The translations under genes were made by a program, and so were the position numbers. Shown in pieces: positions 10,840 through 21,974 of a DNA stretch of 64,000 nt (positions within the stretch are counted from its first letter, which is position 1; every line of letters starts with the position of its first letter). The DNA lies in NCBI GenBank assembly GCA_033961575.1, contig CM066737.1, positions 61,338,771 through 61,402,770 of the forward strand, given 5' to 3'. The stretch comes from Aselliscus stoliczkanus. Its lineage: Eukaryota; Chordata; Mammalia; Chiroptera; Hipposideridae. The notes below the pieces were generated by a model, which worked only from the letters and a program-made list of their open reading frames with translations, did not search any database and was not told the origin of the DNA.

Positions 10840-12256
10840 GGGAAGGAAAAAAAAGGAAAAATAGGAAAAAGAAAGAAAAAAAATGGTGGGGTGTCTCTCC
10901 ATACTCTTTAATCTGTAGACCACTTGCTCAGCAATAGAGAGTCTCTTGGCGACACAGCACCAGCTGTTGGGGGAAAGGGCTTAACGTGTTATGTGACGGC
11001 TTCCCTCTCAGGCTTGCAGTGAGCTTTCTGTCATTAGCTACTGTGTGCTGTGGAACCATGCTCACTACCAAAAATCTTCAGGTTTTTGCGGGTTTTCTGC
11101 TGCTGCAAAAAGCCCTCTGACCCTCTGTGGTCTGTGGAGGTGGGGTCCAGGTACTAGTGGCTCAGGATGCCTCTGGAAACACAGATGTAGATGGGAGGGC
11201 AGTCCCCCAAGGCACTACTGGATTTGGTCAGTGGCCCCCACCAAGTCAGAGCAGCATGCACTCTGCACCAGCAACCAGCCAACACAAACTCACCAGCAAA
11301 GTCCGATCCCATCCAGATCACACAGGTGCACATCTCCCAGCCCAACACTCTCAGGAAATCTCCCAGTCTCAGCCTGTCCTAATCAGCTGCTCGCAGATCA
11401 GGCTGAGCAACCCAACAGCCAATCCTCATCCTGGCAACTCTGTATAAACAGTGAGGAGAATGGGGGACCCAAGGTGGCTCATGCACTCCTGCATCTCTAG
11501 GAACAGCCTGAAGGAGCCGAGAACACCGCCCAGCACACTACGCAGCACAAGCAGTGTGGAGTGTGGGGATCCAAGGCCGCATGGGCACGCATGCACTCCT
11601 ACGCCAATTTCACCAGACTAATGAGGTCCCAGACCTGACCCTCTGTGGGAGGGCCCAACGCTGAAAAAATGGTGGCCTCCTGTACATTACTTGTGTGCAA
11701 GCGCCACAACAGGGGAACAATGCGTCTGCACCAAAGCCTCCAGCTTCTGCACCAAAGGTGCTCAGTTCAGTCCATCCTCGCAGGCTCCTGGGCTGGCTCA
11801 CACAGCTACTTCCTCCACCAGGGACTGGGTGAGTGCTCACCGGCAAGCAAGCCCATGCACTGGCCCCACTGGTTCTCCAGCCGCCCTCAGCCTCACCAAG
11901 CTGAGCAAAGAGAGTTCTCACTAATTTCTCCTGCCAGCTATCTTAGAATTCCTCTTCCTGGCAAAGCAACTCTGGGCTAGTGAGCTCAGCGTGGGGCCAG
12001 AGGGTCTCTCCCCCAACCAGAGAAGCCTCCCCATCATTAAAGCATCCCCCATGGGGCTCGCCCTCTCTCATCTTTGCCCCTCCTGCCAGACTTGACGTGG
12101 CCTCCTCTTTAAATCCTTCATTTAGAGGTTCTGTTCATCTAGTGTTCTGGGGACTTCTGAGGTTAAATGTTGTATAAATTATTTGTAATTTTGGTGTGAT
12201 CCTGGGATGCAGTTGGCATAACGTCCGTCTATTCCACCATCTTACCGGAAGTCCCC
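10840..12256 (-). promoter_or_regulatory. L1 5' UTR with internal promoter
   Basis: This is the GC-richer leader of the L1, about 1.4 kb, which in intact L1s carries the sense RNA polymerase II promoter. A YY1-type motif (minus strand AAGATGG) sits about 12 bases from the 5' end, at 12238-12244. A purine-rich run at 10841-10886 (pyrimidine on the L1 sense strand) marks the border with ORF1. Open frames in this block (for example 11045-11500 plus) have no family match and are chance. Confidence 0.7.
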
Positions 12257-12269
12257 ATAAGGATAAATT
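12257..12269. repeat. target-site duplication, 5' side of L1 insertion
   Basis: The 13 bases 'ataaggataaatt' start at the base after the L1 5' end and match 3304-3316 exactly. Confidence 0.65.
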
Positions 12270-12283
12270 TAAAATGCTGTGGA

Positions 12284-12325
12284 ATATTTTGTGTGTGTGT
12301 GTGCACACGTATGTGTGTGTTAATG
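12284..12325. repeat. TG-rich microsatellite
   Basis: An imperfect TG run with CACACG and TATG interruptions, just downstream of the L1 5' junction. Confidence 0.85.
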
Positions 12326-12734
12326 TGTATCCAACTCATCATGTGGTTTTCGTTTTCTCTGAATACTCTGTGTGTCTGTGGAGTCTTTCTTTGGGGGGAC
12401 GCCAAGCTCATATTAAAGGAGCTAACGTAAGTGAACCAGTGTTTACTCAGTGTCCAGATAGTGCATGGCTATTTTTTGCATCCTTAAAGTTACATAATAA
12501 AGACCACCTATGGTTTCTGCCCTGAAAAATTTTGTCCTCAAATAGATGCAGTCATCTAACTATCTGTGTGAATTAGTTGTTAATAATAAGACTATGTAAA
12601 CTAAATGCACAAGGGCAGGAGAGATGATTGCGATATATTTGAAATTACAGAGGAAGTGTTAAAACAGATTAAAACACACATAAGTCTTTACTTCCAAGTA
12701 GATCAGTTGATTAAAGCAAGGTATAAATGAAGAA
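12326..12734. other. unassigned sequence
   Basis: I see no gene or named repeat between the TG tract and the MIR piece. Confidence 0.45.
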
Positions 12735-12840
12735 AAAGTGTAATGGAGTCAGACATTAAGTAGCTGTCCAAAGACCTGAGTTCTAGTTTCAGTGCTACAA
12801 TTAACTAGCTGTTTGACATAAGGAAGGTGGTCACTCTTCC
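12735..12840 (+). repeat. MIR SINE fragment
   Basis: Plus-strand MIR tRNA-side and core: 'gagtcagacattaag' and 'gacctgagttctagtt', then 'aactagctgtttgacataag'. It is short and diverged. Confidence 0.6.
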
Positions 12841-12884
12841 CACCCTCACAAACAGGAGTATATATTTGTGAAAATGCAGTTCAA

Positions 12885-12990
12885 ACATTATTAATAATAT
12901 ATATATTATTATTAATAAAATAATATATATATATAATAAAGTGTTATTTAAATATATATTTATATTTAAATAATACTATATCATACTTTA
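12885..12990. repeat. AT-only palindromic tract
   Basis: Nearly pure A/T sequence with two self-complementary parts: around 12890-12918 (TAATAATATA-type) and around 12943-12980 ('ttatttaaatata' facing 'tatatttaaataa'). It could extrude as cruciforms. It lies at the 3' end of an old L1 and may have grown from its A-rich tail. Confidence 0.8.
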
Positions 12991-14222
12991 TTATAGTATG
13001 ATTGACATATGAAACACTGTGCATATTTAATGTATACAACTTGATGGATTTGGAGATAAGTATATACCTGTGAAACCATCATCACAATCAATGCCAGAAC
13101 ACATCCATCACTTCTAAAAGTTTGTTTCCGCCCTCCTTATTTTTGTGATAAAAACACTTAACATAAGATCTACTCTCTTTTGCAAAATTTAAGTATACAT
13201 TGGGACCGGCTGAGTGGCACAGTGGTTAAGCGCTGGCTTGGAAAGCCAGTGGCCCCGGTTCAGCTCCCACATATGAGGGCCAGTGACACTGCCCTCAAAA
13301 AAAAAATTAAGTATACAATATAGTCTTGTTAACTATAGGTACTATGCTGTAGAATAGATCTCTATGATTTATCTTGATTTACAGAAACTTGGTACCCTTT
13401 GACAAACACCCTCATTTCTTCCTACTCTCAGGCCCTGAAAACCAGCTTTCTAGTCTCTGCTTCTATAAGTTTGACTATTTTAGAGTACTTATACGTAAAT
13501 GGGATCATGCAGTATCTGTCCTGTGACTGACTTTTTTCAGCTGGCATATTGTCCTCAAGATTCATCTATGTTGTCACAATTAGCAGAATTTCTTTTTTTT
13601 CTATGGATGAATGATATTCCATTGTATGTAAATACCACATTTTATTTATCAATGAATCCACTGATGGACATTTTGGTTGTTTCAATATCTTGGCTATTGA
13701 GAATAATGTGATAAACATGAGAGTGCAGACATCTCTTTGAAACCCTAATTTTAATTTCTTTGTATGTATACCCCAAAATGGGATTGCTAGGTCAAATGGT
13801 AGTTGTATTTTCAATTTTTTGAGAACCCTCCATACTGTTTTTCATAGTGACTACACCAGTTTATGAGTACATTCCCACCAACAGTGAACATAGGAGGTAA
13901 CGTATGGAATGAGAGAAATTTTTTGCAAACCATAGGTCTGATAAAGGGTTAATACCCAAAACACATAAGGAACTCCTACAACTCAAAAGTGAAAAAACAA
14001 ATAACCCAAATAAAAATAGGCGAAGAACCTGAACAGACATTTCTGCAAAGAATAAAAACAAATGACCAACAGGTATATGAAAAGATGCTCAGCACCACTA
14101 ATCATCAGGGAAATAAAAATTAAAACCACAACAACATATCACCTTACACCTCTCAGGATGGCTATTATCAAAAAAGTAAGACAAGTGTTGGCAAGGATGT
14201 GGAGAAAAGAGAACCCTGTTAA
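12985..14222 (-). mobile_element. Old L1 with 5' inversion (twin priming)
   Basis: From 12985 to about 13890 the minus strand is an L1 3' end (3' UTR and ORF2 tail). From about 13897 to 14222 the plus strand carries the adjoining upstream ORF2 piece ('MTNRYMKRCSAPLIIREIKI', starting 14062). The two parts meet head to head at 13890-13897, and in L1 coordinates they are nearly contiguous. That is the signature of a 5'-inverted, truncated L1. A SINE at 13200-13303 sits inside it. Confidence 0.8.
13200..13303 (+). mobile_element. Short tRNA-derived bat SINE
   Basis: The head 'gaccggctgagtggcacagt' is followed by the TTAAGCGCTGGCTTGG stem region, 'cagtgacactgccctc' and an A-tail. Near-identical duplications ending 'ttaagtataca' flank it (13184-13199 and 13304-13317). 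Confidence 0.9.
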
Positions 14223-14404
14223 TATTTTTAACACTAGCCAAAAAAACATGAAAAATATAGTTTTAGAAAAGGGATACTGCAGGGTGAGAAAATTGAGATG
14301 ACTCATTGCTCCCTTATTTCTTTTTCAGAACACACAAAAAAGTTCAAGAAATTGTTCTTTAAATGAGGAGTAAATTTTATCATATTTATTTAGATATTTC
14401 ATAA

Positions 14405-14560
14405 AGGACACCCCATTCCTACCTGTGTGACTGGGATAAATTATTTAATCTCTCTAAACTTGTTCCTCCTGTGTAAAAACAGGGATGAGGACTAAATGTA
14501 ATTATGCACATGCAGCATTTGACATAATTCTTGGTATATAGCAAGTGCTAAATAGATAAA
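14405..14560 (+). repeat. MIR SINE
   Basis: The plus-strand MIR core is visible: 'ctgtgtgactgggataaatt', 'cctcctgtgtaaaaacaggg', then 'tatatagcaagtgctaaata' at the end. Confidence 0.75.
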
Positions 14561-14565
14561 CTCTA

Positions 14566-14799
14566 GAGGCACGACAGTATTAAGAATAAGGCCACTAGAG
14601 TCAGACTATTTGGGTTCAAATAATAGATTTCCTGTTTATTCACTGTGTGAATTTAGCAATTTATTGAACCTTGCTAAACCCCAATTTTTTTTTCTGCAGA
14701 ATAAAGACGACAGTACCTACTTTTTAAGGTTATTATGAATATTAAATATATTGACACGTGTAAAACAAGCCCTGGCACATAAAGCTCAATAAATGTAAT
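14566..14799 (+). repeat. MIR SINE, near full length
   Basis: From the tRNA-like head ('actagagtcagactattt', 'gggttcaaataatag') through the core to the end ('aagccctggcacataaagct', 'caataaatg'). The order matches MIR throughout. Confidence 0.8.
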
Positions 14800-15335
14800 T
14801 CATTCATTCAACAAATGTTTATGGAGCATTTGCCATATAACTGTCACTGTTTTATGTTCTGGGATACAATGGTGAATGAAGACAGAAAACAATCCTTGCC
14901 TTTATAGAGCTCCTATTCTGATTGGGAAGACAGACAACATGTAAGTAAAGAAATAATATCAGATATTATTAAGTGCCATGCAGAATCGGAAGCAGAATAA
15001 GGGACTAGGGAGAGGCTGTAGGGGCAGGAGACATGCTATTTTATTTAGAGTTGTTTGGAAAGACATCTTCTCTAAGGATCTGGCACTTCATCAGAGATCT
15101 GGAAGATGCCAAAGCAGACAGCCATGCACAGATTTGGAGGAAGAACATTTCCAGCAGAAAGAGCAGCCAGTGCAATGTTCCTAATAAGGCAAGAATAATC
15201 TTAGTGGTCTCTAGGAAGAGCAAAGACATCAATGTGGTAGGCAAATAGTGAGTGAGGAGGGAAAGAGAAATAGGAGATAAGATCAGATTAGATAGGTAGG
15301 CAGGGGCCAGGTCATGTTGGGTTGTGTCAAATGCT
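14800..15335 (-). repeat. L2 LINE 3' end
   Basis: Reverse L2: it starts with 'ttcattcattcaacaaatg' (the L2 3' terminus reversed), then 'gggatacaatggtgaatgaa', then 'gggaagacagacaacatgta'. It continues through the region that ends 'caggggccaggtcatgttgg'. At over 500 bases it is the longest L2 piece here. Its start directly follows the end of the MIR at 14799. Confidence 0.75.
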
Positions 15336-15479
15336 AGCTATTATTGTTACCACTGTTAAGCTCAAGGGGTTTTGATTATTGAATTAATGCTTTATCCCAT
15401 TTAGCAAATCCTTATAAGATTCTATGAAGCAGAAACTTCTTATGATAGTGATTATAATAGCAATAATGTCTAACATTAT

Positions 15480-15668
15480 CATTGACCTTTAACAAAGTGA
15501 TTTTCACATACGTAATCTCATTTACTCTTTACAACAACCCTGTAAATTAGATAATTACTATATAGTATCTTTATTTTGAGGAGACAGGCTTATAGAGGAC
15601 AAAGCACTTATGCAGTCACATGGCCAAGTATGTGAAAGGTTTGGGGTTCAAAGTGTAACTCCAGATTA
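15480..15668 (-). repeat. MIR SINE
   Basis: Reversed MIR: 'aatctcatttactctttaca' and 'acaaccctgtaaattagata', then 'cacatggccaagtatgtg' and 'gggttcaaagtgtaactcca'. Confidence 0.65.
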
Positions 15669-16180
15669 CAGTAGTTCCCCCCTTACCCATGGGGGATATG
15701 TTTCAAGATCCACAGTGGATAATACCAAATAGTACTGAATGCTATACATACTTTTTTTTTCTATACATGCATACCTTTTTGCTTAAAGGAAGCACTTTAT
15801 GTTTTCTCTTTGGCATATCCAAATTGCCAACATCTCTACTTTTGTGCTTTGGGGTCATTATTAAGTAAAGTGAGAGTGATTTGAACACAAGTACTGTGAT
15901 ACTGTGACAGTTGATCTGGTAACAGAGATGGCTGCTGAGTAACTAAGGGGGTGAGTCATGTATACAGTGTGGAGATGCTGGAGAAAGGGATGAGTCATAT
16001 CCCTGGAGAGGATGAAGTGGGATAGCTCAAGATTTCATCATGCTACTCAGAATGGCATGCAGTTTATCCCTTATGAGTTGTTTATTTCTGAAATTTTCCA
16101 CTTAACATTTTTAGACTGTGGTTGACTGCATGTAATTGAAACCATGAAAAGCAAAACTGCTGGTGAGTGGAGTACCACTG
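15669..16180 (-). mobile_element. Tigger2-like DNA transposon, non-autonomous
   Basis: Terminal repeats are CAGTAGTTCCCCCCTTA-like at the left and its reverse ('ggagtaccactg') at the right, with TA at 15667-15668 and 16181-16182. The interior is the reverse of the element at 45244-46414, for example the transposase-start region near 15800-15860. No transposase frame survives. Confidence 0.8.
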
Positions 16181-16182
16181 TA

Positions 16183-17640
16183 TTGCCTTATTTATGTTAT
16201 ACATCTCTGTCTTGTTGACCAGGTAACAAAAGTGGTTGACAAAAGAGGATCTGATTTAGCAAGGAAATAAAGGTCAGTTCCACAGTTCCACATAATACTC
16301 AGGATACTGATTTAATCCCCTTAATATAATCAATATCTGAATTCAGGGTGCCTAGTTGCTATAGAAGAAATAACTATTTGTCCATAGTACTTGTGAATTT
16401 CATGAATAAAATTTAAGTGTAGATCAGTAACTTCAGTCAGTACAAATTCATAATAGTTTGACATTGATTTTAGTATGATAAGATTCTGTAAGAATTGAGT
16501 ATTGCTTACTATTACCCTCTAGTGTTTTCCATTAGTTCAAGGATAAAGTAGACTTATGAGGGACAACATCTGAATTTGATTGAACAAAAAGATAATCCCA
16601 TTTAGGAAGAATGATACATTTCAAACACGGATGTGCTGGAGCTTGGCACCAATCCATTCTATATATAACATTTATTAAGATGTATCAAATGCTGACCAAG
16701 TTTATTGTGAAAAAAACCGACAAAGATTCAGGCTGTTACTTTGTCTTTGCTTTAGATATTTCTGAGGTTGTTTTGTAAGGTGAAAAAGTCAAATGACACA
16801 CAATGAGTTGTAAAATAGATCAAAAATTAAGAAGAAAGGAAAAGCCAGCCATATGCTACTCAAGAATGAATTTTTCTTTTATGCATTTCTTTTCTTTTGT
16901 TTATATTTTGCTCCCTGTAATTCCAGGAGCAAATTTTGCTATGGTTGACTTTGTCTGCTCTGTCTCTGGTAAGACAAACCAGCTAGCAATCCTAAGCATA
17001 TTAATTCTAAGCATTAGCTCTACTGATATTTTCCAAAGAGACCGAGTTTGGTATTGTGAGGTACATTGCACTTAGCAGATTAGCCTGTTGACATGCCTGT
17101 GGATTAATCTGGTCAATAACATCATTATGTCTGATGGGAAACATACGAAATTCACACATAGTTTCTGTCCTTAAAGTGTGTGCAATCCAATTACGGAAAC
17201 CATGCATGAATACATAAAAATTGACTAAAATGCAAGAGATTATGCCATACAAATCAGATTCATAATATTAAACTTCAGGCTCTTTTGGCTTTCTAGAAAT
17301 CCTTGTCCCTGTCTTAAAATGCTTTACAAATAACCTATAATAATACAACTAGATGCTAAAAGTTCTCTAGCATCCTAAACTAGATGAGCTGTTTTTTGAA
17401 TCCTAATCAGGGTCCTTGAATGACTGACTTAGGTGCTTTTCTTATACATGGAAATGTACAGAGCTAGTAATTTATTATTGCCTATTCAAAACTATAGGAA
17501 GGATATTAGGATATTATTTTTTTTCATTGGGTGAAATTAGAAATAATTGTTAGGTATCATGGAAATATTGTTATATCCATTTACATTTGGAGATAAATAA
17601 GCTTCTGTAGTCTAATCTTAGGACCTAATCATTATTTATA
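16183..17640. other. unassigned sequence with a weak mini-exon candidate
   Basis: I see no named repeat. Around 16890-16970 there is a pyrimidine-rich acceptor, a 42-base segment (16927-16968) and a GTAAGA donor. The plus-strand frame at 16803-17075 covers it but has no recognisable domain. I treat it as possible noise. Confidence 0.4.
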
Positions 17641-17832
17641 GCATTGTTTCTCAAAGTATCGTCTGTGTATCATGCTCATCAAAATCACCTGCGGTGTTTG
17701 TTAAATTCCAAAACCCTGAGCTTCAGCTCATATCTACTAAATCTAAATATCTAGGAGCAAGTTCCAGAAATCCGTATTTATAGCAAGCTCCCTATTTCCA
17801 GGTATAAACCAAAAGTTTGAAACCACATTTAA
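17641..17832 (+). repeat. MER5A (hAT-Charlie) non-autonomous transposon
   Basis: It starts 'cattgtttctcaaagtatcg' and includes 'catcaaaatcacctgcggtg', 'tttgttaaattccaaa' and 'ctactaaatctaaatatcta'. It ends near 'agtttgaaaccacattt', in the order of the MER5A consensus. Confidence 0.75.
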
Positions 17833-20410
17833 AACATAACCATAAAAAAACAAAAAAACTTAACCATAGTCTCTGTAGAGCAATAAATTCAAATATAAAT
17901 ATTTTTTGCTAATTTCAGATATAGGGATATTAATAATTGAGGGAAGCCGATATTACCTCCCTAAGATGACTAGTAATATTTTCCCATTGCCTTACTTTGT
18001 CTTACTATTTGTTTTCATTTTATTGTGGTAAAATACATAGAACATTAAATCTGCCATTTTAATAATTTTAAGTATAAAATTCAGTGGCATTAAATACACT
18101 CACAATGTTCTGTCACCACCACGATTATCTATCGGTATTTCCAGAATATTTTATCACTCAAAAGAAAGTCTGTATTTATTACATAACCCTTTCTACCAAG
18201 CCCTTGTAACATGTACTTTACTTTCTGTCTCCATGACATTGCCTATTCTAGCTATTTCACACAGAGAAATCACAATGCTTGTCCTTTTATATCTGGCTTA
18301 TTTCATACAACATAATGTTTTCAAGGTTCATCCATTTTGTATCATGTATCAGAATTTTTTTTGCTCTTTATGGTTAAATAATATTTAATTGTATGTCTAT
18401 ACATATTTTATTTATTCATTTATTAGTTGTTGGACGTTGGTTTGCTTTCACATTTTTGGCTATTGTGAATAATTCTGCTATGAATATTGGCATACAAGTA
18501 TCTGTTTAAGGCCCTGTTTTCGATTATTTGTGTTATATACCTAAGAATGTAACTGCTGGGTCAAAAGTAATTCTATGTTGAGATTTTTGAGGAACTGCCA
18601 AATTGTTTTGCATAGTGGCAGCACCATGTTATACACCAACCAGCAATACATGAGAGTCCCAATTTTCCCGTATCATCACTCATACTAGTTATTTTCTGGT
18701 TTCTGGATAAAAGCCTTTTCAATAGGTTTGAAATTGTATTTATTTATGTTTTGATTTGTGTTCTCCTAATGATTAATGGTACAGACATTTTTTTTCGTGT
18801 TCTTATTGGCAATTTGTATATCTTCTTTAGAGAAATGTTCTGTTCAAATCCTTTGCACAGTTTTAAAGTGTTTTTTGTTTTTTTTTTTGAGATGTAGGAG
18901 TTCTTTATATAATCGGAATATAAAATGGTCATCAGATTTACAATTTGCAAATATTTTTTCCTATTCTCTGGATTGTTTGTTCACTCTCTTCATAGCCTTC
19001 TTTCAAGCACAAAAGTTATTAATTTTCATGAAATCCAACTTACCTATTTTACTTTTGTTGCCTATACTTTTGCTGTTTTATTTAAGATACCATTGCAAAT
19101 CCAAGGTCATATAGATTTGCTCCTATGTTTTCTTCTAAGAGTTTTATCATTTAGCACTTAAATTGATATCTTTCACTTGGTTTTTGTATATGCCATAGGT
19201 AAAGATTAAAATTCATTCATTTACATGTGGATATTCAGTTTTCTCAGCACCGTTTTTTGAAGAGACTGTTCTTTCTCCCATTGAATTGCTTTGGCTTCCT
19301 TGTAAAAAATCAACTGGCTATAGATGTATGGGTTTCTTTCTGGCCTCTCAGTTCTATTCTATAGGTGTATATGTCTATCGTAATGCCAGTACTACATCCA
19401 CTGATTATTGTAGCTCTAGAGTAGTATTGAAATTAGAAAGTGTGAAACTTTCAACTTTGCTCTTTTTTCAAGATTATTTTGAATATTCTGTGTCTCTTGA
19501 AGTTTCATATGAATTTTAAAATTGGCCTATTTATTTTTGCAAAATATGCTACTGGGGCTTTATTCGGGTTGTGTTGAATTTATTGATCACTTTTGGTAGT
19601 ATTACTATCTTCACTACATTAAGTCTTCCAATCTATGACTACAGGATGTCTTCCCATTTATTTAAGTCTTCTTTAATTTCTCTCAGTAATGATTTTTTAC
19701 TATTATTATTATTTTTTATTAGTTTCAGGTGTACAACACAATGCAATAGTTATACTCTTTACCCCCACAAATTGACAACCCCCTCCCCCAGTTCTCCACC
19801 TCACTCCGCTCCCCCATATCATTCGTATCTATTACAATTCCTTTGACTCCCTTCCACAGTATACTCCACATCCCGTGACTATCTATATATTCAGTTACAG
19901 TTGGCATACAATATTATACAACATCAGCTTCAGGTGTAAAGTGCAGTGATCAAGCCTCTACCCCATCCATGAAGTGGTCTCCCTAACAAGATATGTGACT
20001 ATCTGACATACAACAAAATGTTTACAATACTATTATACTCCCCGAACTGTGTTTCATATCCCTGTGGCAATATTGTAGTCATCTATTTATGCTGTCTAAT
20101 CTCTTCCCCTTCCCCTTATCCCCACTCCCCTCCCAACTAGCAACCCTCAGTTTTTCCTCTATATCTATGAGTCCGTTTACTTTGATTGTTCACTCAGTTT
20201 TTCAGATTCCACATATAAGTGAGATCATATGGTACTTGTCTTTCTCCGACTGACTTATTTCACTTAATAGTCTTCACAACATTATCAATTACATTCCCAG
20301 AACTGCCCCCATATCCCTGCGGCAACATTGTAGTCACCCACCTATGCTGTCCAAAACCTTCCCCCTCTCCTTCCCAGCCAGAAACCATCAGTTTTTCCTT
20401 TATATCTGCT

Positions 20411-20997
20411 TGATATGACTTCAATCTTCTTAAATTTACTGAGACTTGTTTTCTGGCCTAACATGGTCTATCTTGGAAAATGTCCCATGTGTAATTGAGA
20501 AGATGTATATTCTGTTTTCTCAGGGTGAAATGCTCCAAAAATATCAACGAAGTCCAGCTGGTCTAAAGTGTCATTTAAGGCCCCTCTTTCTGTGTTGATT
20601 TTCTGTCTAAAGGGTCTGTCCACTGGTGACAATGGGGTGCTGAATTCCCCTACTATGATAGTGTTACTGTTGATCTCTGTCTTTATGTCTGTCAAAATCT
20701 GTTACACGTAATTAGGAGCTCCTATGTTGGGTGCATAGATGTTCATTAGGGTTATTGTGCCCTTCTTTGTCTTTTACCGTAGTCATTCTAAAGTCTGTTT
20801 TGTCCAAAACAAGCATTGGTGCTCCACCTCTTTTTTTTTTCTCATTTCCATTTGCATGAAATATCTTATTTCATCTGTAAACAGCATATGCATGTGTTCT
20901 ATTCTCTTATCCACTCAGCTGCTCTCTGTCCTTTGATTGGAGCATTTAGCCCATTCACATTTAAAATGATTATTGATAGGTGCATATGTACTGCCAT
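20411..20997 (-). pseudogene. L1 ORF2 endonuclease fragment
   Basis: This is the N-terminal endonuclease part of ORF2 only; its start codon is at 20997. The 20468-20695 frame shows 'VGEFSTPLSPVDRPF' and 'LNDTLDQLDFVDIF', homologous to the 8938-9492 frame. Frameshifts and the loss of everything downstream leave it non-functional. Confidence 0.8.
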
Positions 20998-21036
20998 TTT
21001 GTTATTCGTATTCCTGGTTTTTCTGGGTTAGCTTGT

Positions 21037-21927
21037 TTACTCCTTTCTTTTGTTTAAAAAAAGCCCTTTTAACATTTCTTGCAATTCTGGCTTGGTGGTA
21101 ATGAATTCCTTAAGCTTAGTCTTTTCTGAGAAGCTCTTTATTTCTCCTTCAATTTTAAGTGATAGCCGTGCTGAGTAGAGCAATCTTCGTTGTAGGCCTT
21201 TATTTTGTGTCACTTTGAATATCTCCTGCCACTCCCTTCTGGCCTGCAGACTTTCTGTAGACAAGTCCCCTGTTAGTCTAACAGGAGTTCCTTTGTATGT
21301 AACCTGCTATCTTTCTCTTGCTGCCTCTAGGATTCTGTCTCTGTCTTTAACCTTTGCCATTTTCACTATGATGTGTCTTGGTGTGGACCTGTTTGGGTTC
21401 AGCTTGTTTGGAACCCTCTGCACTTCCTAGGCATGTATGTTGATTTCCTTCTCCTGGGTAGGGAAGTTTTCAGTCATTATTTTTCAAATACATTCTCAAA
21501 CCCTTGCTTCTTCTCTTCTCCTTTTGGTAGTCCTAAGAGTCGAAGGTGGTTGTGCTGTATCTTGTCCCATAGGGCTCTTAAACTATTTTCATTGTTTTTT
21601 ATTCTTTGTTTTTTTTGTTGTGCCAACTGGATGATTTCTGCTATTTTGTCTTCCAAATCGCTGATCGGCTCCTCTGCTTCATCTACTCTTCTGGTGATTC
21701 CTTCGAGTGTGTTCCTCATTTCAGTTATTGTATTCTTTATTTCTAACTGGTTGTTTTTTTATTATTTCTCTATCCTTCCTTATGTCCTCACTAAGTGTGT
21801 TAAACATTCTTATCATCAGTGATCTAAACTCTGTCTCTGAAAGGTTGCATCCCTCTGTTTCATTTGGTTCCATTTCTAGAGATTTCTTCTGATCTTTTAC
21901 TTGTGACATGTTTCTTTGTTTTCCCAT
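21037..21927 (-). pseudogene. L1 ORF1 pseudogene
   Basis: ORF1 of the deleted L1. The start 'MGKQRNMSQVKDQKK' is at 21927 and the end '...LKGLFLNKRKE' at 21037. It is split into three frames: 21721-22005 (N-terminal part), 21477-21719 (coiled coil 'VDEAEEPISDLEDKIAEI' and RRM entry) and 21037-21264 (C-terminal domain 'LQARREWQEIFKVTQN'). Two frame breaks separate them. It belongs to the same subfamily as the ORF1 at 9929-10789. Confidence 0.85.
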
Positions 21928-21974
21928 TCTGGCTGTTGCTCTGTGATTGCTTTGATGTATTAGATAGATCACCA

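Larger units (their letters stand above)
3317..12256 (-). mobile_element. Full-length L1 LINE with probable 3' transduction
   Basis: A complete minus-strand L1. Its 5' end is at 12256 (sense start GGGGACTTCCGG-AAGATGG type), followed by a 5' UTR to about 10840, ORF1 to 9929, ORF2 from 9872 to 4903, and a 3' UTR to the A-tail at 4368-4376. Beyond the L1 tail, 3317-4367 holds unrelated old repeats (two MIRs and an MLT1 piece). It ends at the TG run next to the direct repeat that also abuts the L1 5' end. I infer that these 1.05 kb were carried along as a 3' transduction. Later insertions interrupt the element: an ERV LTR (5019-5725), a SINE (5741-5848) and an unidentified retrocopy (5905-6212). 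The L1 identity is secure; the transduction is inference. Confidence 0.85.

Noticed and set aside
11045..11500. 151-codon plus-strand frame in GC-rich DNA
   Set aside because: It lies inside the L1 5' UTR on the strand opposite to L1. Its repeat-rich composition and overlapping frames suggest chance.
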